From Microbispora corallina (GTDB taxonomy: Bacteria > Actinomycetota > Actinomycetes > Streptosporangiales > Streptosporangiaceae): a stretch of DNA of 64,000 bases. Position 1 is the stretch's first letter. Each line of letters opens with the position of its first letter. The stretch is taken from positions 1-64,000 of the forward strand of contig NZ_BOOC01000043.1 in NCBI RefSeq assembly GCF_016863035.1, in the 5' to 3' direction. Below the pieces are notes generated by a model, which did not search any database, was not told the origin of the DNA, and worked only from the letters and a program-made list of their open reading frames with translations. This document shows positions 1 through 7,665 of the stretch, one piece after another. A program made the position numbers and the translations under genes.

Positions 1-214
1 CCATGTCCTGGCCGCGCTCGCGGATCACCCGGTTGAGGTGCGCGAAGCAGAAGTTCAGGCCCGGAGTGGTGCCCCAGTGGCCCAGCAGGCGCGGCTTGAC
101 GTGCTCGGGCCGCAGCGGCTCGGCGAGCAGCGGGTTGTCGAGCAGGTAGATCTGCCCGACCGACAGGTAGTTCGCGGCCCGCCAGTAGGCGTCGACGCGA
201 TCGAGGTCGTCCAT
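1..214 (-). CDS. xfp: Phosphoketolase, N-terminal part (cut by window edge)
   Basis: The reverse-strand frame from the ATG at 214 gives a protein start containing [15 protein letters not shown], then [20 protein letters not shown] and WGTTPGLNF. These are signature N-terminal segments of xylulose-5-phosphate/fructose-6-phosphate phosphoketolase, a thiamine-diphosphate enzyme that makes acetyl phosphate and glyceraldehyde 3-phosphate or erythrose 4-phosphate. Only about 71 codons are inside the window; the rest runs off the left edge. A second ATG at 219 is in another frame. The gene is divergent from devR. The shared DevR-like box is centred 42.5 bp upstream of this ATG and no Shine-Dalgarno is visible, so the transcript may be leaderless and DevR-controlled (inferred). 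Confidence 0.9.
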   Translation of the reverse strand, partial: MDDLDRVDAYWRAANYLSVGQIYLLDNPLLAEPLRPEHVKPRLLGHWGTTPGLNFCFAHLNRVIRERGQDM

Positions 215-249
215 GCCATGAGCGTCTCCGGCCGCCGCCGCCCATGTAA

Positions 250-263
250 GGGACCTTCGTCAC
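250..263. promoter_or_regulatory. DevR/DosR-type box between xfp and devR
   Basis: GGGACCTTCGTCAC resembles the GGGAC-N4-GTCCC core of mycobacterial DosR boxes. Its centre (256.5) is 42.5 bp upstream of the xfp ATG and 44.5 bp upstream of the devR ATG. If both transcripts start at the initiation codon, this is the usual activator position for both promoters. A near-identical copy lies at 944-957. Binding is inferred. Confidence 0.6.
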
Positions 264-300
264 TACCGGGGCCGCCGAACGGTCGGCTAGCGTCCGAGAC

Positions 301-942
301 ATGATTCGCGTGTTCCTGGTGGACGACCACGAGGTCGTACGGCGGGGCGTCGCCGCACTGCTCGACGCCGAGGACGACATCGAGGTGGTCGGGGAGGCCG
401 GCACGGCGGAGTCCGCCGTCGCCCGCATCCCGGCGCTGCGGCCGGATGTCGCCGTGCTCGACGTGCGGCTGCCGGACGGCAGCGGCGTGGACGTCTGCCG
501 GGAGGTCCGGTCGCGGATGCCCGAGCTGGCGTGCCTGATGCTCACGTCCTTCGCCGACGACGAGGCCCTGTTCGACGCCGTCATGGCGGGGGCGTCCGGC
601 TACGTGCTCAAGCAGATCCACGGCTCCGACCTGGTCGGCGCGGTCCGGACGGTGGCCGCCGGGCAGTCGCTGCTCGATCCCCAGACCACCGCGAGCATGC
701 TCCAGCGGCTGCGCGACCAGGCCGAGAAGAAGGACCCGCTGGCCGCCCTGTCCGACCAGGAGCGGCAGATCCTCGAGCTCATCGGCGAGGGGCTGACCAA
801 CCGGCAGATCGGCGAGCGGCTCTTCCTCGCCGAGAAGACCGTCAAGAACTACGTGTCCAACCTGCTGAGCAAGCTCAGCATGCAGCGGCGCACCCAGGCG
901 GCCGCGCTCGCCGCCCGGCTCAAGGCCGATCGACACCGATGA
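301..942 (+). CDS. devR: DevR/DosR-family response regulator (NarL/FixJ class)
   Basis: This 213-residue protein has an N-terminal receiver ([16 protein letters not shown]) and a C-terminal LuxR-type helix-turn-helix ([19 protein letters not shown]). It closely follows mycobacterial DosR: phosphoacceptor Asp54 in VLDVRLPDG, Thr82, Lys104, and the [12 protein letters not shown] and RRTQAA segments. DosR responds to hypoxia, NO and redox signals through heme kinases. No partner kinase is in this window, so it is an orphan here. A TAGCGT hexamer at 288-293 ends 7 nt before the ATG, which fits a leaderless mRNA. The DevR-like box at 250-263 would then allow autoregulation. Neighbours (phosphoketolase, PNPOx-fold protein, cytochrome bd) fit a low-oxygen regulon. 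Confidence 0.92.
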   Translation: MIRVFLVDDHEVVRRGVAALLDAEDDIEVVGEAGTAESAVARIPALRPDVAVLDVRLPDGSGVDVCREVRSRMPELACLMLTSFADDEALFDAVMAGASGYVLKQIHGSDLVGAVRTVAAGQSLLDPQTTASMLQRLRDQAEKKDPLAALSDQERQILELIGEGLTNRQIGERLFLAEKTVKNYVSNLLSKLSMQRRTQAAALAARLKADRHR

Positions 943-943
943 C

Positions 944-957
944 GGGACCTTCGCCCC
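944..957. promoter_or_regulatory. DevR/DosR-type box upstream of the PNPOx gene
   Basis: GGGACCTTCGCCCC shares its first ten bases with the box at 250-263. It lies just after the devR stop codon. Its centre is 43.5 bp upstream of the next gene's ATG at 994, nearly the same distance as at devR and xfp. It is a probable activator site for a leaderless promoter (inferred). Confidence 0.6.
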
Positions 958-993
958 TAATCCCCGCTGTCCCGCGGCAGCAGGCTTGACCTC

Positions 994-1401
994 ATGAAGC
1001 TCGACGCGACCGGCCTGGAGATCCTGGCCCCGGAGGAGTGCCTGGACCTGCTGGCGTCCACGCCGATCGGGCGGATCGTCTTCACCGATCGCGCCCTGCC
1101 CGCCGTCCAGCCGGTCAACTTCTGCCTGGACGACGGCACCATCGTGATCCGCACGGCGATCGGCTCCAAGCTTGCGGCCGCAGCCCGCAACACCGTCGTC
1201 GCCTTCGAGGCCGACGAGTTCGACCCGGCGACGCGCACGGGGTGGTCGGTGACCGCGGTGGGCCACGCGAGGGCCGCGTCGGAGCCCGCCGAGATCGAGC
1301 GGCTGGCGGCGCTCCCGCTGACGCCGTGGGCCCCCGGGAGCCACGACCACTTCATCGTGATGACGCCCGAGCAGATCTCGGGCCGCCGGATCAACCGGTG
1401 A
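994..1401 (+). CDS. Pyridoxamine 5'-phosphate oxidase-fold flavin/F420-binding protein
   Basis: This 135-residue protein matches the small PNPOx-like split-barrel family (Pyridox_ox_2 type). Visible pieces are the LLASTPIGRIVFTD start, PAVQPVNFCLDDGTIVIRT, a VVAFEADEFD strand and a GWSVTAVGHAR strand. Members bind FMN or F420 and reduce small molecules or buffer redox state; the substrate is unknown. Members of this fold occur in DosR-type regulons of other actinobacteria. No ribosome-binding site precedes the ATG, which fits leaderless expression from the DevR-like box at 944-957. A strong hairpin follows 15 bp after the stop codon. Confidence 0.85.
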   Translation: MKLDATGLEILAPEECLDLLASTPIGRIVFTDRALPAVQPVNFCLDDGTIVIRTAIGSKLAAAARNTVVAFEADEFDPATRTGWSVTAVGHARAASEPAEIERLAALPLTPWAPGSHDHFIVMTPEQISGRRINR

Positions 1402-1416
1402 GCGAGAGGACCGGCT

Positions 1417-1453
1417 CCGGCGTCCGTCTCCCGGTCCGGGAGACAGACGCCGG
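1417..1453. terminator. Hairpin terminator after the PNPOx gene
   Basis: CCGGCGTCCGTCTCCCGG pairs with CCGGGAGACAGACGCCGG across a single-base loop centre, an 18-bp arm with one mismatch. There is no U-tract, which is common for actinobacterial terminators. It lies between convergent genes. Confidence 0.75.
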
Positions 1454-1485
1454 CGCGCGGCGGGTGGCGGCCCTCTTTCCGGGAT

Positions 1486-1520
1486 CCCACGCTGTCATCA
1501 AAATCTGCTGACAGCGTGGG
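1486..1520. terminator. Second hairpin between convergent genes
   Basis: CCCACGCTGTCA pairs perfectly with TGACAGCGTGGG over an 11-nt AT-rich loop. It lies about 77 bp beyond the stop of the reverse-strand gene 1597-1947 and probably terminates it. It could also be an operator-like dyad, but no promoter is next to it. Confidence 0.65.
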
Positions 1521-1596
1521 GGTGCGCCCGTGCTCAACCTGAGGATCTATCGTCGAGATCCCCTGGGGTCCCTCATCGAACCCGTCTGTTCCAACC

Positions 1597-1947
1597 TCAG
1601 CCGCAAGGAGTCGCCACGTAGGTGGCGGCGGTGGCGGCGGGGCAGCCACTGTCCAGGACGACGAGGCTCGCGTCCAGGTAGGTGGCGGGCAGCAGCGGCG
1701 GCGCCCAGTAGGTCGCGCCCCACGGACGGCCCCAGCCGCCCCAGTGGTGGCCCCAGCCGCCGCCCCAGCCGCCGCCCCAGTGGCCGCCCCAGCCACCGTG
1801 ACCCCAGTCGTGCGGGGTGGCGGTGACCGCGGCGGCGGCCGGCTGAGCGGGGCTGAGCGGGGCGATGGCCTCCGCGTTTGCCGCCGCCGGCGCCATCACG
1901 GCGAAGGCGGCGCAGGCGGAACCGGCGAGAAGCAGTCGTTTGATCAT
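1597..1947 (-). CDS. Secreted Gly/His/Trp-rich small protein
   Basis: This 116-residue protein has a clear Sec signal peptide (MIKRLLLAGSACAAFAVMAP, cleavage near AANA-EA). A low-complexity core of HGGWGGHWGGG type follows, with repeated Gly, His and Trp, and then a C-terminal part with two Cys. A strong AGGAGGG ribosome-binding site precedes the ATG. I know no defined family. The His/Trp-rich Gly matrix could bind metal (Cu, Ni, Zn) or self-assemble, but that is inference. It lies between the DevR-type genes and cydAB. Two AAGGGACG repeats about 100-140 bp upstream resemble DevR half-sites, so membership of the low-oxygen module is possible. Confidence 0.75.
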   Translation of the reverse strand: MIKRLLLAGSACAAFAVMAPAAANAEAIAPLSPAQPAAAAVTATPHDWGHGGWGGHWGGGWGGGWGHHWGGWGRPWGATYWAPPLLPATYLDASLVVLDSGCPAATAATYVATPCG

Positions 1948-2120
1948 TGCTGGTGTATCCCTCCTGTGCGAGTGCAGTCACCAGGTGTGACCTGCCCGTC
2001 ACGTTATCCAGCCGTCGATCATCGTTCTGGACGTGGACACCTCAAGGGACGGTAATCATGCAATCCCGCCAAGGGACGAATCAGGCCATCAACGGGCGAA
2101 ACCCACAGGGCGCGGGCCGG

Positions 2121-3086
2121 TCAGGAGAGGCGGCGGCGGAACACCCAGTACGTCCAGCCCTGGTAGGCGAGCACGACCGGCGTGAAGACGGCCGCCACCC
2201 ACGTCATGACCCCCAGCGTGTACGGCGTGGACGCGGCGTTGTGCACGGTCAGGCTGTTGGCCGGGTCGAGCGCGGGCATCACGTCGGGCCACAGGCTCCC
2301 GAACAGCGTGGCGGTGACCGCCACGACGGCCACGGCGTTGGCGGTGAACGCCCAGCCGTCCCGGCCGCGCACGGTCGCCACCACGGCGCCCGCGATGCCG
2401 GCGGCGGCCGCCGCCACCCCGGCCCACGTGGCGGCCGTCCCGGTCGACAGCTGTGTGAGCACGAGGAACAGCCCGCCGGCCGCGAGAGCGGCCAGACCCA
2501 GCGTGCGGGCCAGTTCCCTCGCGTGGTCGCGCAGTTCGCCCGTCGTCTTGAGCGCGACGAACACGGCCCCGTGCAGGGTGAACAGCGTCAGCGTCGCCAC
2601 GCCCCCGAGCAGGGCGTACGGGTTGAGCAGGGTCAGCAGCGAGCCGGTGTACTCGTGGCGCGCGTCGAGCGGCACGCCTCGGACGATGTCGGCGAAGGCG
2701 ACCCCCCACAGGAACGCCGGGCCGAGCGAGCCCCAGAAGAAGGCCCGGTCCCAGCCCTTCGTGACGTCGCTCTTCGAGCGGTACTCCAGCGCGACGCCCC
2801 TGACGATCAAGGCGATCAGGATGAGGAACAGGGGCAGGTAGAAGCCGCTGAACAGGGTGGCGTACCACTCGGGGAACGCCGCGAACGTGGCGCCGCCCGC
2901 GACCAGCAGCCACACCTCGTTGCCGTCCCACACCGGCCCGATCGACCGGACGAGGGTGCGGCGGCGCGCCTCGTCGGTGCCCAGGACCGGCAGCAGGACG
3001 CCGACCCCGAAGTCGAAGCCCTCCAGGACGAAGTACCCCGTCCACAGGACGGCGATGAGCAGGAACCAGACGGTGGTGAGCTCCAT
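2121..3086 (-). CDS. cydB: Cytochrome bd quinol oxidase subunit II
   Basis: This 321-residue integral membrane protein starts MELTTVWFLLIAVLWTGYF and has the CydB hallmarks LEGFDFGVG near the start and GPVWDGNEVWLL around residue 50. It has about eight or nine hydrophobic segments. It pairs with CydA in the high-oxygen-affinity terminal oxidase that moves electrons from menaquinol to O2. It lies 24 bp downstream of cydA on the same strand. No cydDC assembly-transporter genes are in the window, unlike the mycobacterial cydABDC arrangement. Confidence 0.95.
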   Translation of the reverse strand: MELTTVWFLLIAVLWTGYFVLEGFDFGVGVLLPVLGTDEARRRTLVRSIGPVWDGNEVWLLVAGGATFAAFPEWYATLFSGFYLPLFLILIALIVRGVALEYRSKSDVTKGWDRAFFWGSLGPAFLWGVAFADIVRGVPLDARHEYTGSLLTLLNPYALLGGVATLTLFTLHGAVFVALKTTGELRDHARELARTLGLAALAAGGLFLVLTQLSTGTAATWAGVAAAAAGIAGAVVATVRGRDGWAFTANAVAVVAVTATLFGSLWPDVMPALDPANSLTVHNAASTPYTLGVMTWVAAVFTPVVLAYQGWTYWVFRRRLS

Positions 3087-3110
3087 TGGACGTTCCTCAG
3101 CTGTACGGAC

Positions 3111-4499
3111 CTAGTAGGACAGAGCGGGCAGGGTGTCGACGGGCTCGTCCGTCCGTCCCGCGGGTTCCGGCCCGGAGCGGATGAACTTCAGCAGCAGCCT
3201 GACCTCGATGAACGCGAGCACGGCGTAGACGAGGGTGAAGCCGGCGAGGGTGACGGCGACCTCGGCCACGTCCGAGCCGGGGGACACCGCCGCCGAGGTG
3301 CGCATGACTCCGAAGACCGTCCACGGCTGGCGCCCCATCTCGGTGAAGATCCAGCCCAGCGAGTTGGCCAGGAACGGCAGCCCGATCCCGATGACGGCGA
3401 TCCGGTAGAACCAGGGGTTCGCGGGCAGCCTCCGCCTCCGGGTGAACCACAGGCCGGCGAGGGCCAGCAGCCCGGCGAGCCCGCCGAACCCGATCATGAG
3501 CCGGAACGACCAGTAGGCGAGGCCGACGATCGGCCGGTAGTCGCCGGGGCCGTACGTCGCCTGGTAGCGGGCCTGGATGTCGTTGACGCCCTCGACCCTG
3601 CCGTCCGGCGTGCTGGTCGCCAGCAGGCTCAGGCCGTACGGGATCTGGACGTTGACGTGGTTGCGGCCGTTGCGGACGTCGCCGACGGCGAACAGCGAGA
3701 AGCCGGCGGAGCTCTCGTCCTCCCACAGCGCCTCGGCGGCCGCCATCTTCATCGGCTGCTGCCTCGTCATGATCTGCGCCTGCCAGTGCCCCGACAGGGA
3801 CACCCCGACGGCCGCGACCAGCGTCACGACCATCGCAGCCCGCGCGGAAGCGCGGAAGAGGTCCACCTCGCGCTTGCGGGCGAGCTGCCAGGCGCTCACA
3901 CCGATGACGAACGCCCCGGCCGTGACGAACGCCCCGAAGATCACATGGGGGAAGGTCGCCAGCGTGGTGACGTTGGTGAGGACGGCCCAGATGTCGGTCA
4001 GCTCGGCCCGGCCGGTGGCGGGGTTGAGCCGGTATCCGACCGGGTGCTGCATCCAGGAGTTGGCCGCGAGGATGAAGTACGCGGAGATGGTGGTGCCGAA
4101 GGCGGCCAGCCAGATCGTGGCGAGATGGAGCCCGCGGGGCAGCTTGTCCCACCCGAATATCCACAGGCCGAGGAAGGTCGACTCCAGGAAGAAGGCCATC
4201 AGGCCCTCCATGGCGAGCGGCGCGCCGAACACGTCCCCCACGAAGCGCGAGTAGGCGCTCCAGTTCATGCCGAACTGGAACTCCTGGACGATGCCCGTCA
4301 CCACGCCCATGGCGAAGTTGATCAGGAAGAGTCTGCCCCAGAACCTCGTCATCCGGAGGTAGGCAGGATTGTCCGTCCGGTACCACGCCGTCTGGAATCC
4401 GGCCACGAGGGCGGACAGGCCGATCGTCAGCGGCACGAACAGGAAGTGGTACACGGTCGTGATGCCGAACTGCCATCGGGACAGGTCGAGGACGTCCAT
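3111..4499 (-). CDS. cydA: Cytochrome bd quinol oxidase subunit I
   Basis: This 462-residue membrane protein starts at the ATG at 4499, preceded by GGAG. A longer in-frame N-terminus to 4727 looks spurious. Family marks are RWQFGITTVYHFLFVPLTIG with His18, the b595 ligand (His19 in E. coli); GMNWSAYSRFVG; SWMQHPVGY; GHWQAQIM; and EMGRQPWTVFG. The length implies a short Q-loop form. It reduces O2 to water at low oxygen with little proton pumping. A palindromic GGACCTTGGTCC DevR-like site lies 92 bp upstream, consistent with induction under hypoxia (inferred). cydB follows. Confidence 0.96.
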   Translation of the reverse strand: MDVLDLSRWQFGITTVYHFLFVPLTIGLSALVAGFQTAWYRTDNPAYLRMTRFWGRLFLINFAMGVVTGIVQEFQFGMNWSAYSRFVGDVFGAPLAMEGLMAFFLESTFLGLWIFGWDKLPRGLHLATIWLAAFGTTISAYFILAANSWMQHPVGYRLNPATGRAELTDIWAVLTNVTTLATFPHVIFGAFVTAGAFVIGVSAWQLARKREVDLFRASARAAMVVTLVAAVGVSLSGHWQAQIMTRQQPMKMAAAEALWEDESSAGFSLFAVGDVRNGRNHVNVQIPYGLSLLATSTPDGRVEGVNDIQARYQATYGPGDYRPIVGLAYWSFRLMIGFGGLAGLLALAGLWFTRRRRLPANPWFYRIAVIGIGLPFLANSLGWIFTEMGRQPWTVFGVMRTSAAVSPGSDVAEVAVTLAGFTLVYAVLAFIEVRLLLKFIRSGPEPAGRTDEPVDTLPALSY

Positions 4500-4585
4500 C
4501 GGGGCTCCACAGTCGTCAGCGGGGACATCCGCAGCGTGACGGAGGAGCCCGCCCTGCCCGTAGGGCCGCGCGGCCTCGGCTCGGA

Positions 4586-4597
4586 GGACCTTGGTCC
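4586..4597. promoter_or_regulatory. DevR-like palindrome upstream of cydA
   Basis: GGACCTTGGTCC is a perfect 12-bp palindrome; on the reverse strand it reads within GGGACCAAGGTCCTC. It shares GGACCTT with the boxes at 250 and 944. It is centred 92.5 bp upstream of the cydA ATG. That allows a leader of about 50 nt carrying the GGAG ribosome-binding site. Confidence 0.5.
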
Positions 4598-4702
4598 CTG
4601 CCCCGCGAAGACACCGCGACGACACCGCGAAGACCGCGCGGCGGCTCGCTGGGGAGGCGGGGAGGCGGACGGGCGGGGCGCGGCGGCGGGGATGATGGAG
4701 GG

Positions 4703-5335
4703 GTGCGCGCCCGACCCGTCTCCCCAACGCTGCTGGTCGAGGAGCTCGCCGACCGCGTCGCCGCCGTCCCCGGCGGCGGATGGGTGCGGGTGGCGGTCGA
4801 CGGCGCCCCTCCGGCCGGGCCGGGACGGCTCGCGGACGACCTGGTCGGCCCGCTGCGCCTACGTGGGAGGGAGGCGCTGCGGGTGCCGGCGGCCGGGTTC
4901 CTGCGCCCGGCCTCGCTCCGCTTCGAGTTCGGCAGGACCGATCCCGACGTGTTCTACGACGAGTGGCTGGATGTGCGCGGGCTCGTCCGGGAGGTGCTCG
5001 GCCCGCTCGGGCCCGGCCGTACGGGCAGGGTGCTGCCCTCGCTGTGGGACAGCGAGCGCGACCGGGCGACCCGCGCCGGCTACGTGACGCTGCCGCCCGG
5101 CGGGGTCGTGCTGGTGGACGGCGCGCTGCTGCTCGGCCGGGGCCTGCCGTTCGACCTGACCGTGCACCTGTCGATGTCGCCCGCAGCGCTCGCGCGGCGC
5201 ACCGCCGACGCCGAACGGTGGACGCTGCCCGCCTACGAGCGCTACGAGCGGGAGGTCGAGCCGGTGAGCACGGCCGACGTGGTGGTCCGCGTCGAGGACC
5301 CCCGGCACCCCGCCCTGGTCACCGATCGGGAGTGA
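4703..5335 (+). CDS. Uridine kinase-like P-loop protein with degenerate Walker A
   Basis: This 210-residue protein resembles actinobacterial uridine kinase-like NTPases: VRVAVDGAPPAGPGRLADDL, DPDVFYDEWLDVRGLVREVL, GGVVLVDGALLLGRGLPFDL and YERYEREVEPVSTADVVV. In active relatives the first segment reads like DGxxxAGKTTLAxxL. Here AGPGRLA replaces it, so the Walker A lysine and Ser/Thr are missing. ATP binding is doubtful. The start is a GTG with a GATGAT hexamer (4691-4696) 6 nt upstream, which suits a leaderless transcript. It is transcribed away from cydA and converges with the flavoenzyme gene. Confidence 0.7.
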   Translation: MRARPVSPTLLVEELADRVAAVPGGGWVRVAVDGAPPAGPGRLADDLVGPLRLRGREALRVPAAGFLRPASLRFEFGRTDPDVFYDEWLDVRGLVREVLGPLGPGRTGRVLPSLWDSERDRATRAGYVTLPPGGVVLVDGALLLGRGLPFDLTVHLSMSPAALARRTADAERWTLPAYERYEREVEPVSTADVVVRVEDPRHPALVTDRE

Positions 5336-5521
5336 CGCCCGAGCACGCGGAACGGGGACGACCGGGCACCCCGTCCTGGCCGCCGGGCGGGCGTCACACC
5401 TCGCGTCCCCGACGCGGTCGCCGGGCGGGCGGGACCGGCGTCCCTTCGTGGTCGCCGGGCGGCGCGACACCCCGGCGCCGGGACGACGCCGCGCCGGTCG
5501 TCGACGCGGGGCTCGCGGACG
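5336..5521. other. Intergenic region between convergent genes
   Basis: This 186-bp GC-rich stretch has several copies of CGCCGGGCGG and one GGGACCGGCGTCCC palindrome at 5431-5444. It probably holds the terminators of the two flanking convergent genes. I see no coding potential. Confidence 0.5.
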
Positions 5522-6934
5522 TCAGAGCCCGTACTCCTCCAGCAGCCGCAGCCAGACCTCGCTGACCGTGGGGAACGACGGAACGGCGTGCCACAGGTCG
5601 TCGAGCGGGACCTGCGCCGTGACCGCGATGGTCGCGGCGTGCAGCAGCTCGGCGGCGCCCGGCGCCACGAACGTCACCCCGAGCAGCACGCGGCGGCGCT
5701 CGTCGACCACCGCCTTGGCCCGTCCCCGGTATCCCTCGCCGAGCAGCGCGCCGCCCGCGACCTGGCCCATGTCGTACTCGACCACGCGCACGTCGAGTCC
5801 GTCCGCCCGGGCCTGGGCCTCGGTCCTGCCGACCGCGCACACCTGCGGGTCCGTGAAGATCACCTGCGGCGCGCCCATCCCGTCGGCCCGGTCGCGCATG
5901 GACGGCCGGTCGTCGGCGGCGTTCCGCGACCGCGCCACGATCACGTCGGCGCAGACGCGGCCCTGGTACTTGCCCATGTGCGTGAGCGGGCTGAGGCCGT
6001 TGACGTCGCCGATGGCGTAGAGCCAGCCGTCCCCCACGCCTGTGGCCCGCATCGACCCGTCGACCCGGACAGGACCCCGCTCCTCGAGCCCCACGGTGGC
6101 GAGGCCCAGGTCGCCGGTGGCCGGACGGCGGCCGGTGGCCACGAGGATCTCGTCGGCGACCAGCGTCCGCCCGCTCGCCAGGCGCACGGTCACCTCGCCC
6201 TCCGGATCGGGACGCTCCACCTTCTCGACGTTCTCGTTCGTGCGGAGCTCGACCCCCTGGCCGGTCAGCGAGGCGGCCACCATCTCGCCCGCGAAGGGCT
6301 CCAGCCGCTCCAGCAGCCCGCCGCCGCGCACCACCATCGTGACCTCCCGGGCGCCGAGGCCGCGCATGGCCTGGGCCATCTCGGAGGCCACGACGCCGCC
6401 GCCGACCACGACCAGCCGCCCGGGGACGGCGCGGGCACCCGTGGCCTCCCGGTTGGTCCACGGCCGGGCGTCGGCCAGCCCCGGCACCGGCGGGATCACG
6501 GCCGTGCTCCCGGTCGCCAGCACGACGGCCTGCCGGGCGGTCAGCGCCCGCGTGTCCCCGCCCTGCGTCTCGACCTCCACCCGCCGGGCGCCCGCCAGGC
6601 GGCCCCGGCCGCGTACGAGCGTCACGCCGGCCGACTCGATCCACCGCACCTGACCGCTGTCGTCGTACCCGGACACCATGGAGTCCCGCCACGCGAGCAC
6701 GGCCTTGGCGTCGATCGGGGCCATCTCGACCCCCGGCACCCGCCCGGCCTCCCCCGCCAGGTCGACCGGTCGGAGCAGGGCCTTGCTCGGGATGCAGGCC
6801 CAGTAGGAGCACTCGCCGCCCGCCAGCTCCTTCTCCACCACCGCCACGCTCAGCCCGGCGGCCGCCGCCCGGCCGGCGGCGACCTCACCGGCCGGGCCGG
6901 CGCCGATCACGATCACATCGAACTCGTCAGGCAT
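5522..6934 (-). CDS. FAD/NAD(P)-dependent class I disulfide reductase-like oxidoreductase
   Basis: This 470-residue flavoprotein has FDVIVIGAGPAGEVAAGRAA (FAD dinucleotide fold), then GGECSYWACIPSK with the CxxxxC redox pair, an NAD(P)-binding GRLVVVGGGVVASEMAQAM, the YAIGDVNG FAD motif and a dimerisation domain. In lipoamide, glutathione or mercuric reductases the C-terminal base sits in HPTxxE. Here the segment is SFPTVSE, with Phe in place of His, so classical disulfide exchange may be impaired. I chose the ATG at 6934 because of the upstream GAGGTGGGGG. A GTG at 6982 would add 16 atypical residues and overlap the upstream stop. The substrate is unknown. Confidence 0.85.
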   Translation of the reverse strand: MPDEFDVIVIGAGPAGEVAAGRAAAAGLSVAVVEKELAGGECSYWACIPSKALLRPVDLAGEAGRVPGVEMAPIDAKAVLAWRDSMVSGYDDSGQVRWIESAGVTLVRGRGRLAGARRVEVETQGGDTRALTARQAVVLATGSTAVIPPVPGLADARPWTNREATGARAVPGRLVVVGGGVVASEMAQAMRGLGAREVTMVVRGGGLLERLEPFAGEMVAASLTGQGVELRTNENVEKVERPDPEGEVTVRLASGRTLVADEILVATGRRPATGDLGLATVGLEERGPVRVDGSMRATGVGDGWLYAIGDVNGLSPLTHMGKYQGRVCADVIVARSRNAADDRPSMRDRADGMGAPQVIFTDPQVCAVGRTEAQARADGLDVRVVEYDMGQVAGGALLGEGYRGRAKAVVDERRRVLLGVTFVAPGAAELLHAATIAVTAQVPLDDLWHAVPSFPTVSEVWLRLLEEYGL

Positions 6935-6978
6935 GGGCACCCCCACCTCGTACGGCACGTCGTCCGCCGTCCAGCCTG

Positions 6979-7665
6979 TCACGAGGGGTGGGAGGGGGCC
7001 GACACGAGCCCTGACTCGTAGGCGGCGATGACGAGCTGGGCCCGGTCCCGGGCGGCTAGCTTGGCCAGCAGGTGGCCGACGTGGGTCTTCACGGTCGCCG
7101 TGCTGAGATGGAGTCGCGCGGCGATCTCGGCGTTGGACAGCCCGCGGGCCACGAGCACCAGCACCTCGCGCTCCCGCTCGGTCACGCCGTCGAGCCCACG
7201 GACGGGCGCCGGCCGGATCTCGCCGCCCCGCGCGAACTCCTCGATCAGGCGGCGGGTCACGCTCGGGGCGAGCAGCCCCTCGCCCTCGGCGACGACGCGG
7301 ATGCCCGCGAGCAGGCCGGCCGGCGGGGTGCTCTTCAGCAGGAACCCGCTGGCCCCGGCCCGCAGCCCGCCGTACACGTACTCGTCCAGGTCGAACGTCG
7401 TGAGGATCAGCACCCGGACGCCGGCCGTCTCCGGGGAGCGGCAGATCAGCCGGGTGGCCTCGATCCCGTCCATCTCCGGCATGCGGACGTCCATCAGCAC
7501 CACGTCGGGACGCTCGCGCCGGGCCGCGTCGACCGCCTCGGCCCCGGTCGCCGCCTCGCCGACCGCCACGAGGCCGGGGGCGGTGTCGATCAGCAGCCGG
7601 AAGCTGCCGCGCAGCAGGGCCTGGTCGTCGGCCACCAGGACCCGTATCGGTTCGGGCACGCTCAC
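6979..7665 (-). CDS. NarL/FixJ-family response regulator
   Basis: This 228-residue protein has a receiver domain (IRVLVADDQALLRGSFRLL, Asp59 in VLMDVRMPEMDG, Lys in GFLLKSTPP) and a LuxR-type HTH (GLSNAEIAARLHLSTATVKTH). The GTG at 7665 overlaps the kinase stop as GTGA, and GGAGAGGAGG precedes it. It is the cognate regulator of the kinase at 7662-8912. Such pairs beside ABC-2 exporters commonly control the exporter; the divergent ABC genes from 9014 are the likely target (inferred). Confidence 0.9.
   Translation of the reverse strand: MSVPEPIRVLVADDQALLRGSFRLLIDTAPGLVAVGEAATGAEAVDAARRERPDVVLMDVRMPEMDGIEATRLICRSPETAGVRVLILTTFDLDEYVYGGLRAGASGFLLKSTPPAGLLAGIRVVAEGEGLLAPSVTRRLIEEFARGGEIRPAPVRGLDGVTEREREVLVLVARGLSNAEIAARLHLSTATVKTHVGHLLAKLAARDRAQLVIAAYESGLVSAPSHPS

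Noticed and set aside
1977-2002. GTCAC/GTGAC palindromes as a CRP/GlxR site
   Set aside because: The spacing between GTGA and TCAC half-sites is 8 bp, not the 6 bp of CRP-type sites.
1947-5087. Very long forward open frame (over 1,000 codons) across the cyd genes
   Set aside because: It is a shadow of cydB and cydA in a high-GC antisense frame; its residues are low-complexity Arg/Gly/Glu/Pro and match no family.
5431-5444. GGGACCGGCGTCCC as a fourth DevR box
   Set aside because: It lies between two convergent gene ends with no promoter to control, so a terminator stem is more likely.
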